Source: Acidobacteriaceae bacterium KBS 89 (GTDB taxonomy: Bacteria; Acidobacteriota; Terriglobia; Terriglobales; Acidobacteriaceae). Taken from it: a stretch of DNA of 64,000 bases. The number at the start of each line of letters is the position of its first letter. The stretch's first letter is position 1. The notes beneath the pieces are model-generated. The model worked only from the letters and a program-made list of their open reading frames with translations. It made no database searches and was not told the DNA's origin. Shown here piece after piece: positions 26,288 to 35,252 of this stretch. Made by a program: the position numbers and the translations under genes. Location of the stretch: the NCBI GenBank assembly GCA_000381605.1, contig KB906758.1, forward strand, positions 1 through 64,000. The letters run 5' to 3'.

Positions 26288-27766
26288 GTGACGGCGTCTT
26301 TCCGACCACCTCCCTCTTTTCCACCCGACGATTTGGCACCACTACCAACCAAGCCGAGAGCAACTTTTGACCCTATGGCCGAACTATTGACATTGCCCGC
26401 TCTCCCCACGTTTCGCGACCCAGCGGGCAGCGTCGAGATCAGGCCAGATGGCGCTTATCGGAGCGTCCGCGCTCCGTTCGACGCGGAGATTCTCGACTTC
26501 CTGTCGCTGCCCTTGGCTTCGAAGCTGGTTGCACAGGGACGGCTTGTCGCGAGCGAGGTCGTATCGCCGTCGGGTGCAGAGATGCTGGTGCTGCGACACC
26601 CGCGGATTTCCTTCCAGTCGTACCCGTGGGAGTGGGCACCGGGGCTGTGGCTGGCTGCTGCGGAGCTTACGCTGGAGATGTGCAGCGAACTCGTTGTGCA
26701 GGGGTGGTTGCTGAAGGACGCGACACCGCTCAACGTTCTGTTTCAAGGCACGCGGCCAATCTTCGTTGACGTGCTCTCGATCGAACGGCTGGACCCGCAC
26801 CAGCCGATATGGCTCGCGTATGGGCAGTTTGTCCGCACGTTTCTTCTGCCGATGCTTGCGCACTCGCGGCTGGGATGGCCGCTGCAGACTTCGTTGACGC
26901 GTCGCGATGGCTACGAGCCGGAGGACATCTACTCTGCGCTATCGTGGCCGGCGCGGCTGCAGCAGCCTGCGCTTTCAGCTGTTACGCTGCCGTCTCTGCT
27001 GGCGAATAGCAAGAAGATGCAGGGTGGGGATGTTGCTTCGCGGTCGGTGAAGGATCCTGATCTTGCCAAGCAGATCCTGCTGAAGACACTCAAGGGGCTG
27101 CTATCGCAGATGCGCAAGGTCACGCCGGCACAACGCTCGTCTACATGGTCGAACTACGCTGAGACGGCGACCCACTACAGCGACGAAGACCATGCAAAAA
27201 AGCGAAGCTTCGTCACGCGGGCACTGGCAGCGGCGCAACCGGCGTGCGTGCTTGATGTTGGCTGCAATACCGGGGTGTACTCGAACCTGGCCGCCGACGC
27301 GGGCGCCGAAGTGGTTTCGATCGATACCGACCTGCAGGCCGTCGACCGGCTCTGCGCCAGCTTGAAGGGGAGCGGGAAGCATATCCTCCCGCTGTGCGTG
27401 GATCTCGCCTATCCGACGCCAGCAGCTGGTTGGGAGAATCGCGAAAGCGCCTCGTTCCTGAGCCGCTGCGTCGGCCACTTCGATACTGTGATGATGCTTG
27501 CCGTGCTGCACCACCTGCTGCTTCGCAACCAGGTCCCGATGGACCGCATCGCGACGCTCTGCAGCGGCTTGACGACGCAGGACCTCATTCTCGAATGGGT
27601 GCCTCCGGCCGATCCGAAGTTCAAAGAGCTTCTACGTGGCCGCGAGGCAATCTACGCGCATATTACCGAGGCCGCGTTCCGCGAAGCCTTCGCCGAACAC
27701 TTCGGTATCGTCGACGAGCTGACTCTGAAGAACGGCCGTGTCATGCTCCACCTTCGAAAAAAGTAA
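26288..27766 (+). CDS. Kinase-like/SAM methyltransferase fusion protein
   Basis: 492 residues from GTG 26288 (463 from ATG 26375). The C-terminal third is a class I methyltransferase: ACVLDVGCNTGVYSNLAADA at about 319-338, then SIDTD, and HFDTVMMLAVLHHLLLRNQV. The N-terminal 280 residues are unusual: LLKDATPLNVLFQGTRPIFV at about 141-160, followed by DVLS, looks like the catalytic loop and metal-binding Asp of aminoglycoside-phosphotransferase-like kinases. The general methyltransferase class has been seen near nodulation genes (NoeA-like), but its substrate is not known. It sits between nadD and rsfS, which usually adjoin. Confidence 0.75.
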   Translation: MTASFRPPPSFPPDDLAPLPTKPRATFDPMAELLTLPALPTFRDPAGSVEIRPDGAYRSVRAPFDAEILDFLSLPLASKLVAQGRLVASEVVSPSGAEMLVLRHPRISFQSYPWEWAPGLWLAAAELTLEMCSELVVQGWLLKDATPLNVLFQGTRPIFVDVLSIERLDPHQPIWLAYGQFVRTFLLPMLAHSRLGWPLQTSLTRRDGYEPEDIYSALSWPARLQQPALSAVTLPSLLANSKKMQGGDVASRSVKDPDLAKQILLKTLKGLLSQMRKVTPAQRSSTWSNYAETATHYSDEDHAKKRSFVTRALAAAQPACVLDVGCNTGVYSNLAADAGAEVVSIDTDLQAVDRLCASLKGSGKHILPLCVDLAYPTPAAGWENRESASFLSRCVGHFDTVMMLAVLHHLLLRNQVPMDRIATLCSGLTTQDLILEWVPPADPKFKELLRGREAIYAHITEAAFREAFAEHFGIVDELTLKNGRVMLHLRKK

Positions 27767-27961
27767 CCGCCTAGACCTGAACGCGCCCGGAGGTCGCGCG
27801 TTCTCGTCTCTGCGCTGAGGGTGAACGGTACTTCCTGGCAAACGCGACGGGGAGAGCGCGACGCTTCGTCGCCATGAGGTCTTGAGGCGCAAGCGTTTGC
27901 CTGCGCGTAAACACTGGCTTCCGAGAGCGCGACCCGTTACCATGGGAGTTCAAGGAGTCTC

Positions 27962-28501
27962 ATGCCATCGATTGAAAGCAACCAGCTACTGCTTGCCGCC
28001 GCTGCAGCGTGCGAGGACAAGAAAGCTGAAGACATCCGCATCCTCGCCCTCGACCCGGCTGAGAGCGGCCTCACCGACTACTTTCTGATCTGTAACGGCA
28101 CCAATGAGCGACAGAACGTCGCGATCACGGACGAGATCGAGCTTCGCCTGAAGCGCGAATTTGGCGTCTATCCCAACTCCGTTGAAGGTCGCCGACAGGG
28201 CGAATGGATACTGATGGACTATGTCGACTTCATCGTCCACGTTTTTTCGGCCGAGAAACGCGCTTTTTACGGACTAGAGCGCCTGCGCAAATCCGCCACG
28301 ACGATTAGTGTTGCCGATCTGAATGCCGCGGTCAGTGCACGAATTACAGAGACACGAGCGAAGAAGACAACACCCGCCAAGAAGGTTGCGGCAAAGAAGA
28401 CTCCGCCTAAAGCGACGCCGGCGAAGAAAACCGCCGCAAAGAAGGTTGTCGTCAAGAAGGCGGCTAAGTCTGCGGCGCGGAGATCCACCGCGAAGAAATA
28501 G
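27962..28501 (+). CDS. rsfS: Ribosomal silencing factor RsfS with histone-H1-like tail
   Basis: 179 residues; AAGGAGT precedes the ATG. Residues 1-115 are the RsfS/Iojap domain: DKKAEDIRILALDPAESGLT, DYFLICNGTNERQNVAITDE, VEGRRQGEWILMDYVDFIVH and FYGLERLR. RsfS binds ribosomal protein uL14 and blocks joining of the subunits when nutrients are scarce. Residues about 126-179 are an extra tail of Lys, Ala, Pro and Thr with repeated PAKK, AAKK and VKKA units, like histone H1 tails. Typical RsfS is 105-120 residues, so the tail is an addition, likely to bind RNA or DNA. Confidence 0.92.
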   Translation: MPSIESNQLLLAAAAACEDKKAEDIRILALDPAESGLTDYFLICNGTNERQNVAITDEIELRLKREFGVYPNSVEGRRQGEWILMDYVDFIVHVFSAEKRAFYGLERLRKSATTISVADLNAAVSARITETRAKKTTPAKKVAAKKTPPKATPAKKTAAKKVVVKKAAKSAARRSTAKK

Positions 28502-28594
28502 TTAGCCGATCGCGATATGGTCATAGGTAGATCAGTTAAGACGCGTGGTGCGCTGAGTGAGAGCGCCCTCTTTATTTGGACTGTTGCTTTAGAC

Positions 28595-28627
28595 AAAAAA
28601 AGGCGGAGAGCTGGCGCTCTCCGCCTT
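28595..28627. terminator. Bidirectional terminator between rsfS and the TonB receptor gene
   Basis: AAAGGCGGAGAGC and GCTCTCCGCCTTT form a 13-bp stem with a 4-base loop, flanked by an A-run on the left. It can end transcription of both convergent genes. Confidence 0.92.
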
Positions 28628-28663
28628 TGATATTGTTCACCTTCACAGGTAAAACACGACCAG

Positions 28664-31600
28664 CTAGAAGTAGATCTTTGCTGCGAGCTGTGTCTGACGA
28701 GCAGCTGCGGCCGTAGAGATCTTGCCGAAGGAGGCCGAGAGTCCCTGATCAGCCCACGTGGCTGCAGGGTTGGCGAATTGTGTGTGATTGAAGACGTTGT
28801 CGCTTTCCATACGGATCTGGAGTCTGCGAAAACCGTCAGCGGAGAGATTGAAGTTCTTCGCGAGGATCATATTGGTGTTGTTGATGCCAGGACCGTGATA
28901 CGGGTTACGGTGCGTGTTACCGAACGTACCGAGCGTCTCAGGCGCCCAGCTTGTTGGTGCAAAATAGGTCGTTAGACCCGCCGCATTCTTGGTGCGGATA
29001 TTAAAGTTTTTGTTGATAGGAGCGATCTGGTTTGGCGCATCCGGACAAGCGTAGAAGCTGGAGTTAATCGCGCACCAGAGAGAGTTCGAGGTTCCGAAGC
29101 CTCCGTAGGAGATGTCAAACGGCAGTCCAGTTGCGAGGGTCATGATACCGCTGACCTGCCAACCCGATACGAGGAGGTTGAGTGGAGAGTACCAGTTACC
29201 GCTCTTGAGGCTGGGAACGACGTAGACCGGAGAGAAGACAAAACGTTGACGGGCGTCATTCAGCGAGTCGCCCCAGTTGCGCGAGGTGTCGTACTGGTTG
29301 TAACCGCGTCCGTTTGTGCCGCCGAAGCCGGAGTTCTCGAAGTTCGAGGCAGAGTCCTGCGCGTGCGCATAGGTGTAGCTCATCTGGAAAGAAAGGCCAT
29401 GGGTTGATCCCTTCTGCACGCTCACCTGAAGCGAGTGGTAGCTCGACGTAGCATCCGATCCAACTAATCCCATTTCGGCAAAGTTCGGGTCAAGAGTGGT
29501 CGTGTGGGTACCGGCGTAGGTGAGAGCCTGATTATCAGGATCGTTGTAGCAGGCCGGGCTCGCCAGACACGCCGCATGGCCGGCCGGAGTTATTGGAATG
29601 CCTTCGTAGCCCTGCTGGTTATGACGAGCCAGTGCACCTACATAACTCACGCGCGCTACGATTTGGGACGGCATCTCGCGCTCTACAGAGAGCTGGAAGT
29701 TCTCTGCATAGGGAGCGCGGAACCCTGGGCCCCAGCCACTAATGTTGACGATTTGACCATATTGCGAAAAATCAACTGCCTGGCCAGCCGTAGGAGGTAC
29801 GTAGGGGAACCGGTTCGCCTCAGAAGCCTTTGGAAGAGGTGCACCTGCAACTCCGCCTGCGGACTGCCTCTTGCCGTTATTGATATCCGCGTAGGGGTTA
29901 GCAAACTGTGGCCTGCCGGTAAAGTCCCCGGCGCCGAGGGCAGTGAAGCCGAACGGAGGCGTGCCAAGTGTTTGGAGAGCGGTCTCTTCTTCGGTGCGGT
30001 TATAGTACATGCCGAATCCGCCACGGATAGAGAGCTTGTTCTGGCCGCCAGAGATGACGCCAAGGTCAGGTGCCCACGCAAAGCCGATGCGCGGTCCGAA
30101 CTCGTTATAACGCGTGTACGCCGCACCGCTGGAGGTGCAACCAGGATCCCCAGGATAGTTCAAACCCTTGGGTGCGCCGGCGAATACTTTCGACTGCTGC
30201 GACGTTATCGCGCAGCCCACAGCTATGCCGCCGTACTGGTGGTTCTGCAGCGGCGTGTCGATTGAGTAACCGAGCCCGTAGTTAAGGGTGAAGGTGGGAA
30301 AGACCTTCCACGAATCCTGCGCGAACATATAGTTCAGGAACGCCGTCGCCTGGATGATATTGCCGGTGCCCTGAGAATAAGTCGAGGGGTTGCCGAAGGC
30401 GAAGTCGAGAGATTGGTCGCCAGAGCTGAAGGGGTTGTTTGTAGCGAATGTGTACGCACCGCTGTTGGATGCGAGGAACGAATTGACGACACTGAATTTG
30501 CGGAAATCGTACCCGATCTTCAGATTGTGGTGTCCGAAGGTCTTACTGAAGATGTCGTCGAACTGCATGTTCCCATCGACGCGTGGCTGCGGCCCATTGT
30601 TCGTGCCGCCCAGTGTAAAGTATGGAGCGCCAAGAGCAATCCTCGGGATCGTCTGTGCACCGGTCGTAACCTGCGGGGTGATGGCAAAGCCGACGCTGCT
30701 GGGGGCGACGGACTTCTGTGGTGCACCGGAGTTGAAGTCGAGACGGGTGTAGTGGCCGGCGAGATCGTTCACTGCCGAAGAACTAAACTGATGGACCCAG
30801 TCCCCAGTCCACACCTGAGAGTGAGTCAAACTGCCATCCCCGAAGCCGGGAAGGGTGGAACCGCTGAAGGGCAGACCGTTGCTAACAGTTGATTGGTTAT
30901 ACAGGCCAACAACCGTAAACTGATTCCTGGTGTTGAGGGCATAGTCGAAGCGTCCGATGTACTGATTGCCACTTGTAACAGACGTCGAGTTGTAGACAAA
31001 GTTTGTGCCGCTGTTGGCTGGCGGAACGTACTGCTTGATCAGCGTGCTGGAGATGGAATTGAACGCCGTGGTCGGGAATACACCCTTCCTGTCAAAGGCG
31101 CATTGAGCCCAGGTTTCCAGCGGAGTTGTGCAACCCGGGACACTAATCGTGCTGGGAATGGAATTGCCCGAGAATTTTCCATAGGCTTGGCCCGCAACAG
31201 TCTTGGTAGTTCCGTCGGGGTTCGTTACGATTGTTCCACTTGCCGGACGAGTCGCCGCCGTTCCATTAAAGGAAGAGAAGTCGCCGCCGAGCTGAGCAGG
31301 CGTGTAGACGGTCGCGTTCGTGGTGGGGGTTTGGGGAACGGCCTGACGGGTTCCCTGGTAAGCGACGAAGAAGAAAAGCTTGTCTTTCAGGATGGGGCCG
31401 CCGATAGTTCCACCGAAGATATTCTGGTGGAAGGTTGCTGGGCGATTCGTCACCTGGCCGGCAGCGTTGAATGTCTTTTGGAAGAAGTTGTTCGTGTTCA
31501 GGAAGGTGTCACGGTAGAACTCGAACACGTTACCGTGGAAGTGATTCGAGCCCTGCTTGATGGTTGCACTGATGATGCCGCCGGAGTTACGGTCATACTC

Positions 31601-32269
31601 TGCATTGAGTGGGCCATCGATGAGGTTGAACTGGTCAATCGCATCAAGGTTTGGGGAGACGACAAGGGTGTTCAGCGCGAAGTCGTTGTCGTCAGCTCCG
31701 TTGATCAAGTAACTCGTCTGCTGCGACTGACCACCGCTGACCGAGACAGTTCCGAAGCGGTCACTCGTGCCTTGTACGCCCGGGAGGGTCAGTGCGAGAC
31801 CGGCAAAGGCTCGATTGATCAGGGGAAGCTCTACCATCTGGGTAGAGTTCACCACGTTGCTGAGCTGCATGTCGGTGGTGTTGACCTGGACAGCGTCGGC
31901 ATGAATTTCAACCGAATCGGTAGTTGCACCGACCGTGAGGACAACGGACTCAACAAACTCCTGGGCGATGTTCAGCGTGATACCGGTCGCAGAAAACTCT
32001 TTGAATCCAGGTGCGGAGACCTTGACCGTGTAGGTGCCGATCGGGAGCTGCGGGAAGAGATACTCACCTGTCCCTGAAGTTTCTGTGGTGTATTTGACGC
32101 CGGTGGCTTCGTTAGTGGCAATGACGCTCGCCTTGGCAACAACAGCGCCTGCGGCATCAGTCACGGTACCTTTAATATGCGCATTGACGTCGGCAGCGTT
32201 GGCATAGCTGAACGATGCGGCTAGGATGGCTCCCAAAACAACTCGACGCCACACAGAAATATGTCTCAT
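28664..32269 (-). CDS. Oar-like TonB-dependent outer-membrane receptor with carboxypeptidase-regulatory domain
   Basis: 1201 residues from the ATG at 32269 (GAGGGG upstream); the frame reaches 32329. The signal peptide ends near ANA (about 26). Residues about 28-110 are a carboxypeptidase D regulatory-like domain (IKGTVTDAAGAVVAKASVIA, YLFPQLPIGTYTVKVSAPGF). A plug domain follows (LINRAFAGLALTLPGV, SGGQSQQTSYLINGADDNDF), then a long beta-barrel that ends RQTQLAAKIYF with a terminal Phe. This architecture is abundant in Acidobacteriota and is thought to import plant-polymer oligosaccharides or other large ligands. No TonB box is obvious. The gene splits the rsfS-rlmH neighbourhood, opposite in direction. 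Confidence 0.93.
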   Translation of the reverse strand: MRHISVWRRVVLGAILAASFSYANAADVNAHIKGTVTDAAGAVVAKASVIATNEATGVKYTTETSGTGEYLFPQLPIGTYTVKVSAPGFKEFSATGITLNIAQEFVESVVLTVGATTDSVEIHADAVQVNTTDMQLSNVVNSTQMVELPLINRAFAGLALTLPGVQGTSDRFGTVSVSGGQSQQTSYLINGADDNDFALNTLVVSPNLDAIDQFNLIDGPLNAEYDRNSGGIISATIKQGSNHFHGNVFEFYRDTFLNTNNFFQKTFNAAGQVTNRPATFHQNIFGGTIGGPILKDKLFFFVAYQGTRQAVPQTPTTNATVYTPAQLGGDFSSFNGTAATRPASGTIVTNPDGTTKTVAGQAYGKFSGNSIPSTISVPGCTTPLETWAQCAFDRKGVFPTTAFNSISSTLIKQYVPPANSGTNFVYNSTSVTSGNQYIGRFDYALNTRNQFTVVGLYNQSTVSNGLPFSGSTLPGFGDGSLTHSQVWTGDWVHQFSSSAVNDLAGHYTRLDFNSGAPQKSVAPSSVGFAITPQVTTGAQTIPRIALGAPYFTLGGTNNGPQPRVDGNMQFDDIFSKTFGHHNLKIGYDFRKFSVVNSFLASNSGAYTFATNNPFSSGDQSLDFAFGNPSTYSQGTGNIIQATAFLNYMFAQDSWKVFPTFTLNYGLGYSIDTPLQNHQYGGIAVGCAITSQQSKVFAGAPKGLNYPGDPGCTSSGAAYTRYNEFGPRIGFAWAPDLGVISGGQNKLSIRGGFGMYYNRTEEETALQTLGTPPFGFTALGAGDFTGRPQFANPYADINNGKRQSAGGVAGAPLPKASEANRFPYVPPTAGQAVDFSQYGQIVNISGWGPGFRAPYAENFQLSVEREMPSQIVARVSYVGALARHNQQGYEGIPITPAGHAACLASPACYNDPDNQALTYAGTHTTTLDPNFAEMGLVGSDATSSYHSLQVSVQKGSTHGLSFQMSYTYAHAQDSASNFENSGFGGTNGRGYNQYDTSRNWGDSLNDARQRFVFSPVYVVPSLKSGNWYSPLNLLVSGWQVSGIMTLATGLPFDISYGGFGTSNSLWCAINSSFYACPDAPNQIAPINKNFNIRTKNAAGLTTYFAPTSWAPETLGTFGNTHRNPYHGPGINNTNMILAKNFNLSADGFRRLQIRMESDNVFNHTQFANPAATWADQGLSASFGKISTAAAARQTQLAAKIYF

Positions 32270-32448
32270 TTCGCGATTCCCCTCTAAATTGTCTTGTCTT
32301 GGTTTTCCAGAATGCACGTGAAGGGCCAAATTGCGGAAGGGCAGATTTCGGAGAATCTCAGCCTTTTTGTGACGAAGCGTTAAGCGGTTCTATGAAATAT
32401 TGGATAATTCGAACAGGGAATCTACGAAACCTGAAGTGCCAGACATTG

Positions 32449-32904
32449 ATGAAGATCACCCTCGCCGCCATCGCCGCTCGACTGACGCGCTCCCGGTCCG
32501 AAGCCACGGACCGCCTGCTCTCCGACTATGTTGAGCGCGCCGCCCGCTATAGTCCTTGCGAATCTCAACTGTTTGAGTCCGAGTCCGCGCTGCTCGATTG
32601 GTTAACCCGCCAACCGGGTCGCACCCCGGCATATTCCATTCTGCTGGATAGCCGTGGCCAGCAGTGCACCTCCGAAGAGCTTTCCACCCACATTGGACGG
32701 GTCCGCGACGAGGGAATTCAGCGTCTCGTGCTGGCTATCGGGCCAGCCGATGGTTGGTCCGCTGGGGCACGTCAGGGCGCGAATCTTCTTGTTTCCTTCG
32801 GCCGCATCACCCTGCCCCATCAACTCGCGCGTGTCGTTCTGGCCGAACAGGTCTATCGTGCGCTGACCATCCTGGCTGGACATCCCTACCACTCGGGCCA
32901 CTAA
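32449..32904 (+). CDS. rlmH: 23S rRNA pseudouridine-1915 N3-methyltransferase RlmH
   Basis: 151 residues from ATG 32449 (MKITLAAIAA); the open frame starts earlier, within the receptor gene's leader, and that part is not homologous. SPOUT-fold features: YSILLDSRGQQCTSEELSTH, LAIGPADGW (the SAM-binding knot) and the highly conserved C-terminus LPHQLARVVLAEQVYRAL followed by GHPYHSGH. RlmH methylates pseudouridine 1915 in helix 69 of 23S rRNA. The start of the gene lies about 180 bases from the divergent receptor gene, so the two promoters share this stretch. Confidence 0.93.
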   Translation: MKITLAAIAARLTRSRSEATDRLLSDYVERAARYSPCESQLFESESALLDWLTRQPGRTPAYSILLDSRGQQCTSEELSTHIGRVRDEGIQRLVLAIGPADGWSAGARQGANLLVSFGRITLPHQLARVVLAEQVYRALTILAGHPYHSGH

Positions 32905-32971
32905 TTTTTTCTGGAGGCTTAGGAGACTGTCTGATCGGGCCCGCTCGACTCAAGAAACCTCGGGAGCAGCG

Positions 32972-33217
32972 TTATTCGTCTCCTGCTCTTTCCCTCGCCT
33001 TGTAGGCCCGAGTCACCGAGGAAGACTCGGCGACACACTTCTCCGAGACACGTTGCGGAGTCGCGCACTTGCCTGCAGCTGCGCGCGTAAAAGCGCGGTA
33101 GAGACGGTCGACGTCCACCTGTCCTTTGCGCCCCTGGCTCTCCAGGGCCGAGTGCATTGCGGAGAGCAGCTCCGACCGCAGTTCATGGAAGATCTTATCG
33201 ATGTAGATATACGGCAA
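32972..33217 (-). CDS. Small protein of unknown function with TTG start
   Basis: 81 residues. The chosen TTG at 33217 has a near-perfect GGAGG, five bases upstream; a longer frame from 33325 overlaps the upstream region of the opposite gene and has no ribosome site. The sequence has an alpha-helical core (YIDKIFHELRSELLSAMHSA) followed by VDVDRLYRAFTRAAAGKCAT and a Cys (KCVAES). The 'LYRAFxRAxxxKC' pattern suggests a small conserved, possibly metal-binding or DNA-related protein. It is divergent from the arabinofuranosidase gene. Confidence 0.55.
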   Translation of the reverse strand: MPYIYIDKIFHELRSELLSAMHSALESQGRKGQVDVDRLYRAFTRAAAGKCATPQRVSEKCVAESSSVTRAYKARERAGDE

Positions 33218-33386
33218 TCGGGCCTCCGGAGCGCACCTGTCACACGATACATGGCCCCGCCCTTTCTTTTGGCGCTGCCACGAATAACGGATTTGAATGT
33301 CGATTCGGAAGATCCTGGATTGCACCCGCTTGCGCGCTCGGGCGCGACTCTATATTGTTTCAATCGTCACCGGAGAACGTTTTCTC

Positions 33387-35093
33387 ATGTCATTGCATCC
33401 AACCACGCGACGCTCCTTTCTTAAGGCTTCTACACTTGCCGCCACCGCCGTGGCTCTTCGCGGCTCCAATTTAGCGGCCCAGGCTACACAGGCCGACGCG
33501 CGCATCGATATTGTGACTGCCGAACCTATTGCTACGATTTCGCCTGAGATTTACTCGCACTTCATCGAACAGCTTGGAGGAGTGATCTACGACGGCGTGT
33601 GGGTTGGCGAAGGCTCCAAGATTCCCAACGTCAACGGCGTTCGCAAGGCGTTCATCGACACGATGCGCGCCGTTAAGGCGCCGGTACTTCGCTGGCCTGG
33701 CGGGTGCTTTGCCGACAGTTACGACTGGCGCGACGGCATTGGCCCAGCGTCCAAGCGTCCCGCGCGGACCGGTTTCTGGGACCAGCAGGACCCGAACACC
33801 TATGGCCTGCATGAGTTTATGCATACGTGCCGCGCTATCGGTTGCAAACCGTACCTTGCCGCCGATCTGCGGGCGCTTCCCGCGCGCGACTTCTACCAGG
33901 AGATTGAGTACTGCAACGCTCCTGCTGGTGACGTGCCTTCCAACTCCGCGGCCAAGGCGCAACCAAACGCGCTTGCCGCACTACGGGCCGCTAACGGAGA
34001 TCCTGCGCCGTTCGACGTTGAGATGTGGGGCGTTGGCAACGAGAGTTGGGGATGCGGCGGTAACCTGAACCCCGAGGAGTACGCGGCTGAGTTCCGCAGA
34101 TACACCGCCTGGACGCCGAGCTATAGCAAGACTCCGCTGCGCTTTGTCGCTGTTGGTCCGAACGGCGATGATGTCGACTGGACTGAGCGTCTTTTTAAGG
34201 CGCTCTACGCTAACCCGGAGCGCCGCCATCTGTGGGGGCTTTCCGTGCACTACTACACTTCCGGGAGCCCGTCGAAGTTCGCTGCCGGCGATGCCCTTAA
34301 CTTCAACAGCGACGATTACTACGATCTGCTCACACGTGGCAGCATCATGGAGCGCGTCGTCACCGACCACTGGCGTGCCATGGGCACAACTGCAGGGCAG
34401 CCTAAAGTAAAGCTTGTCGTCGACGAGTGGGGTGCGTGGTACGGCAAAGGAACCGAACTTGCGCCTGAATACAACCTATCCCAGCAGTCCACGATGCGTG
34501 ATGCGTTGCTGACGGGCATCACCTTCGACATCTTCCAGCGTCATGCGGACAAAGTTGCCGTTGCCGCGGTTGCGCAGTCCATCAACTGCATTCACTCGCT
34601 GATGCTGGCGCAGGGTGACAAGTTCACTGTCACGCCGACCTTCCACGTCTTCCAGATGTACCTGCCGCACATGGGAGCACAGGCTATTCGTACCGAGTTC
34701 ACCGCGCCGAGTATCAGCAATCCTCTCGCTAACGCGCCTATTCCTGCGGGGGGCAACAGCTATCGCGGATCGCTCGACGCCAGCAAGACTCTTGCCGGGC
34801 TTAGCGGCTCTGCCTCTGTGGCTACGTCGGGCAACGGCAAGCAGATCACGCTGACTGTGGTGAATCCGCATCTGGATAAGGCGCTGACTACCGAGGTCGT
34901 GGTTCAGGGAGCCAGCATTGCGAATGCTACGGGCACGGTTCTCAACGAACCGGATGTTCATGCTCACAATGATTTCGACCACCCCAATGCGGTTCATCCG
35001 CGTCCCGCGACTGTGGGACAGGCGACCGCGGGTCGGCTGCTCCACACTTTTCCGGCTGCGAGTGTTACGACACTGAATATTACGTTGTCCTGA
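33387..35093 (+). CDS. Tat-exported GH51 alpha-L-arabinofuranosidase
   Basis: 568 residues from ATG 33387, 30 residues inside a longer frame. The N-terminus (TRRSFLKASTLAATAVALRG) is a Tat signal. The GH51 core shows VLRWPGGCFADSYDWRDGIG (100-119), the acid/base Glu E219 in GVGNESWGCGG and the nucleophile E347 in LVVDEWGAWYG. A C-terminal beta-sandwich follows (about 450-568). It releases arabinose from arabinan or arabinoxylan side chains, outside the cytoplasmic membrane. The neighbouring TonB receptor may import the products, although direct linkage is inference. Confidence 0.93.
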   Translation: MSLHPTTRRSFLKASTLAATAVALRGSNLAAQATQADARIDIVTAEPIATISPEIYSHFIEQLGGVIYDGVWVGEGSKIPNVNGVRKAFIDTMRAVKAPVLRWPGGCFADSYDWRDGIGPASKRPARTGFWDQQDPNTYGLHEFMHTCRAIGCKPYLAADLRALPARDFYQEIEYCNAPAGDVPSNSAAKAQPNALAALRAANGDPAPFDVEMWGVGNESWGCGGNLNPEEYAAEFRRYTAWTPSYSKTPLRFVAVGPNGDDVDWTERLFKALYANPERRHLWGLSVHYYTSGSPSKFAAGDALNFNSDDYYDLLTRGSIMERVVTDHWRAMGTTAGQPKVKLVVDEWGAWYGKGTELAPEYNLSQQSTMRDALLTGITFDIFQRHADKVAVAAVAQSINCIHSLMLAQGDKFTVTPTFHVFQMYLPHMGAQAIRTEFTAPSISNPLANAPIPAGGNSYRGSLDASKTLAGLSGSASVATSGNGKQITLTVVNPHLDKALTTEVVVQGASIANATGTVLNEPDVHAHNDFDHPNAVHPRPATVGQATAGRLLHTFPAASVTTLNITLS

Positions 35094-35252
35094 GACAAAG
35101 TATTCCGAGAGGGCTGGCCGATTTACATGGCCGGCGGCGCGTCGTCGGCCCTTCAGTTACATTTGGAGTCGCGCCAGAGCAGTTGCAACTTTCGCGTTTG
35201 ACCTTCCGTCCTATCGCCAGTAGAGTTTTACCGAAACAGGACAGGTGAACCG

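Noticed and set aside
30893-32077. 394-residue open frame on the plus strand
   Set aside because: Antisense to the TonB-dependent receptor gene; the receptor frame has clear domains, and this one has none.
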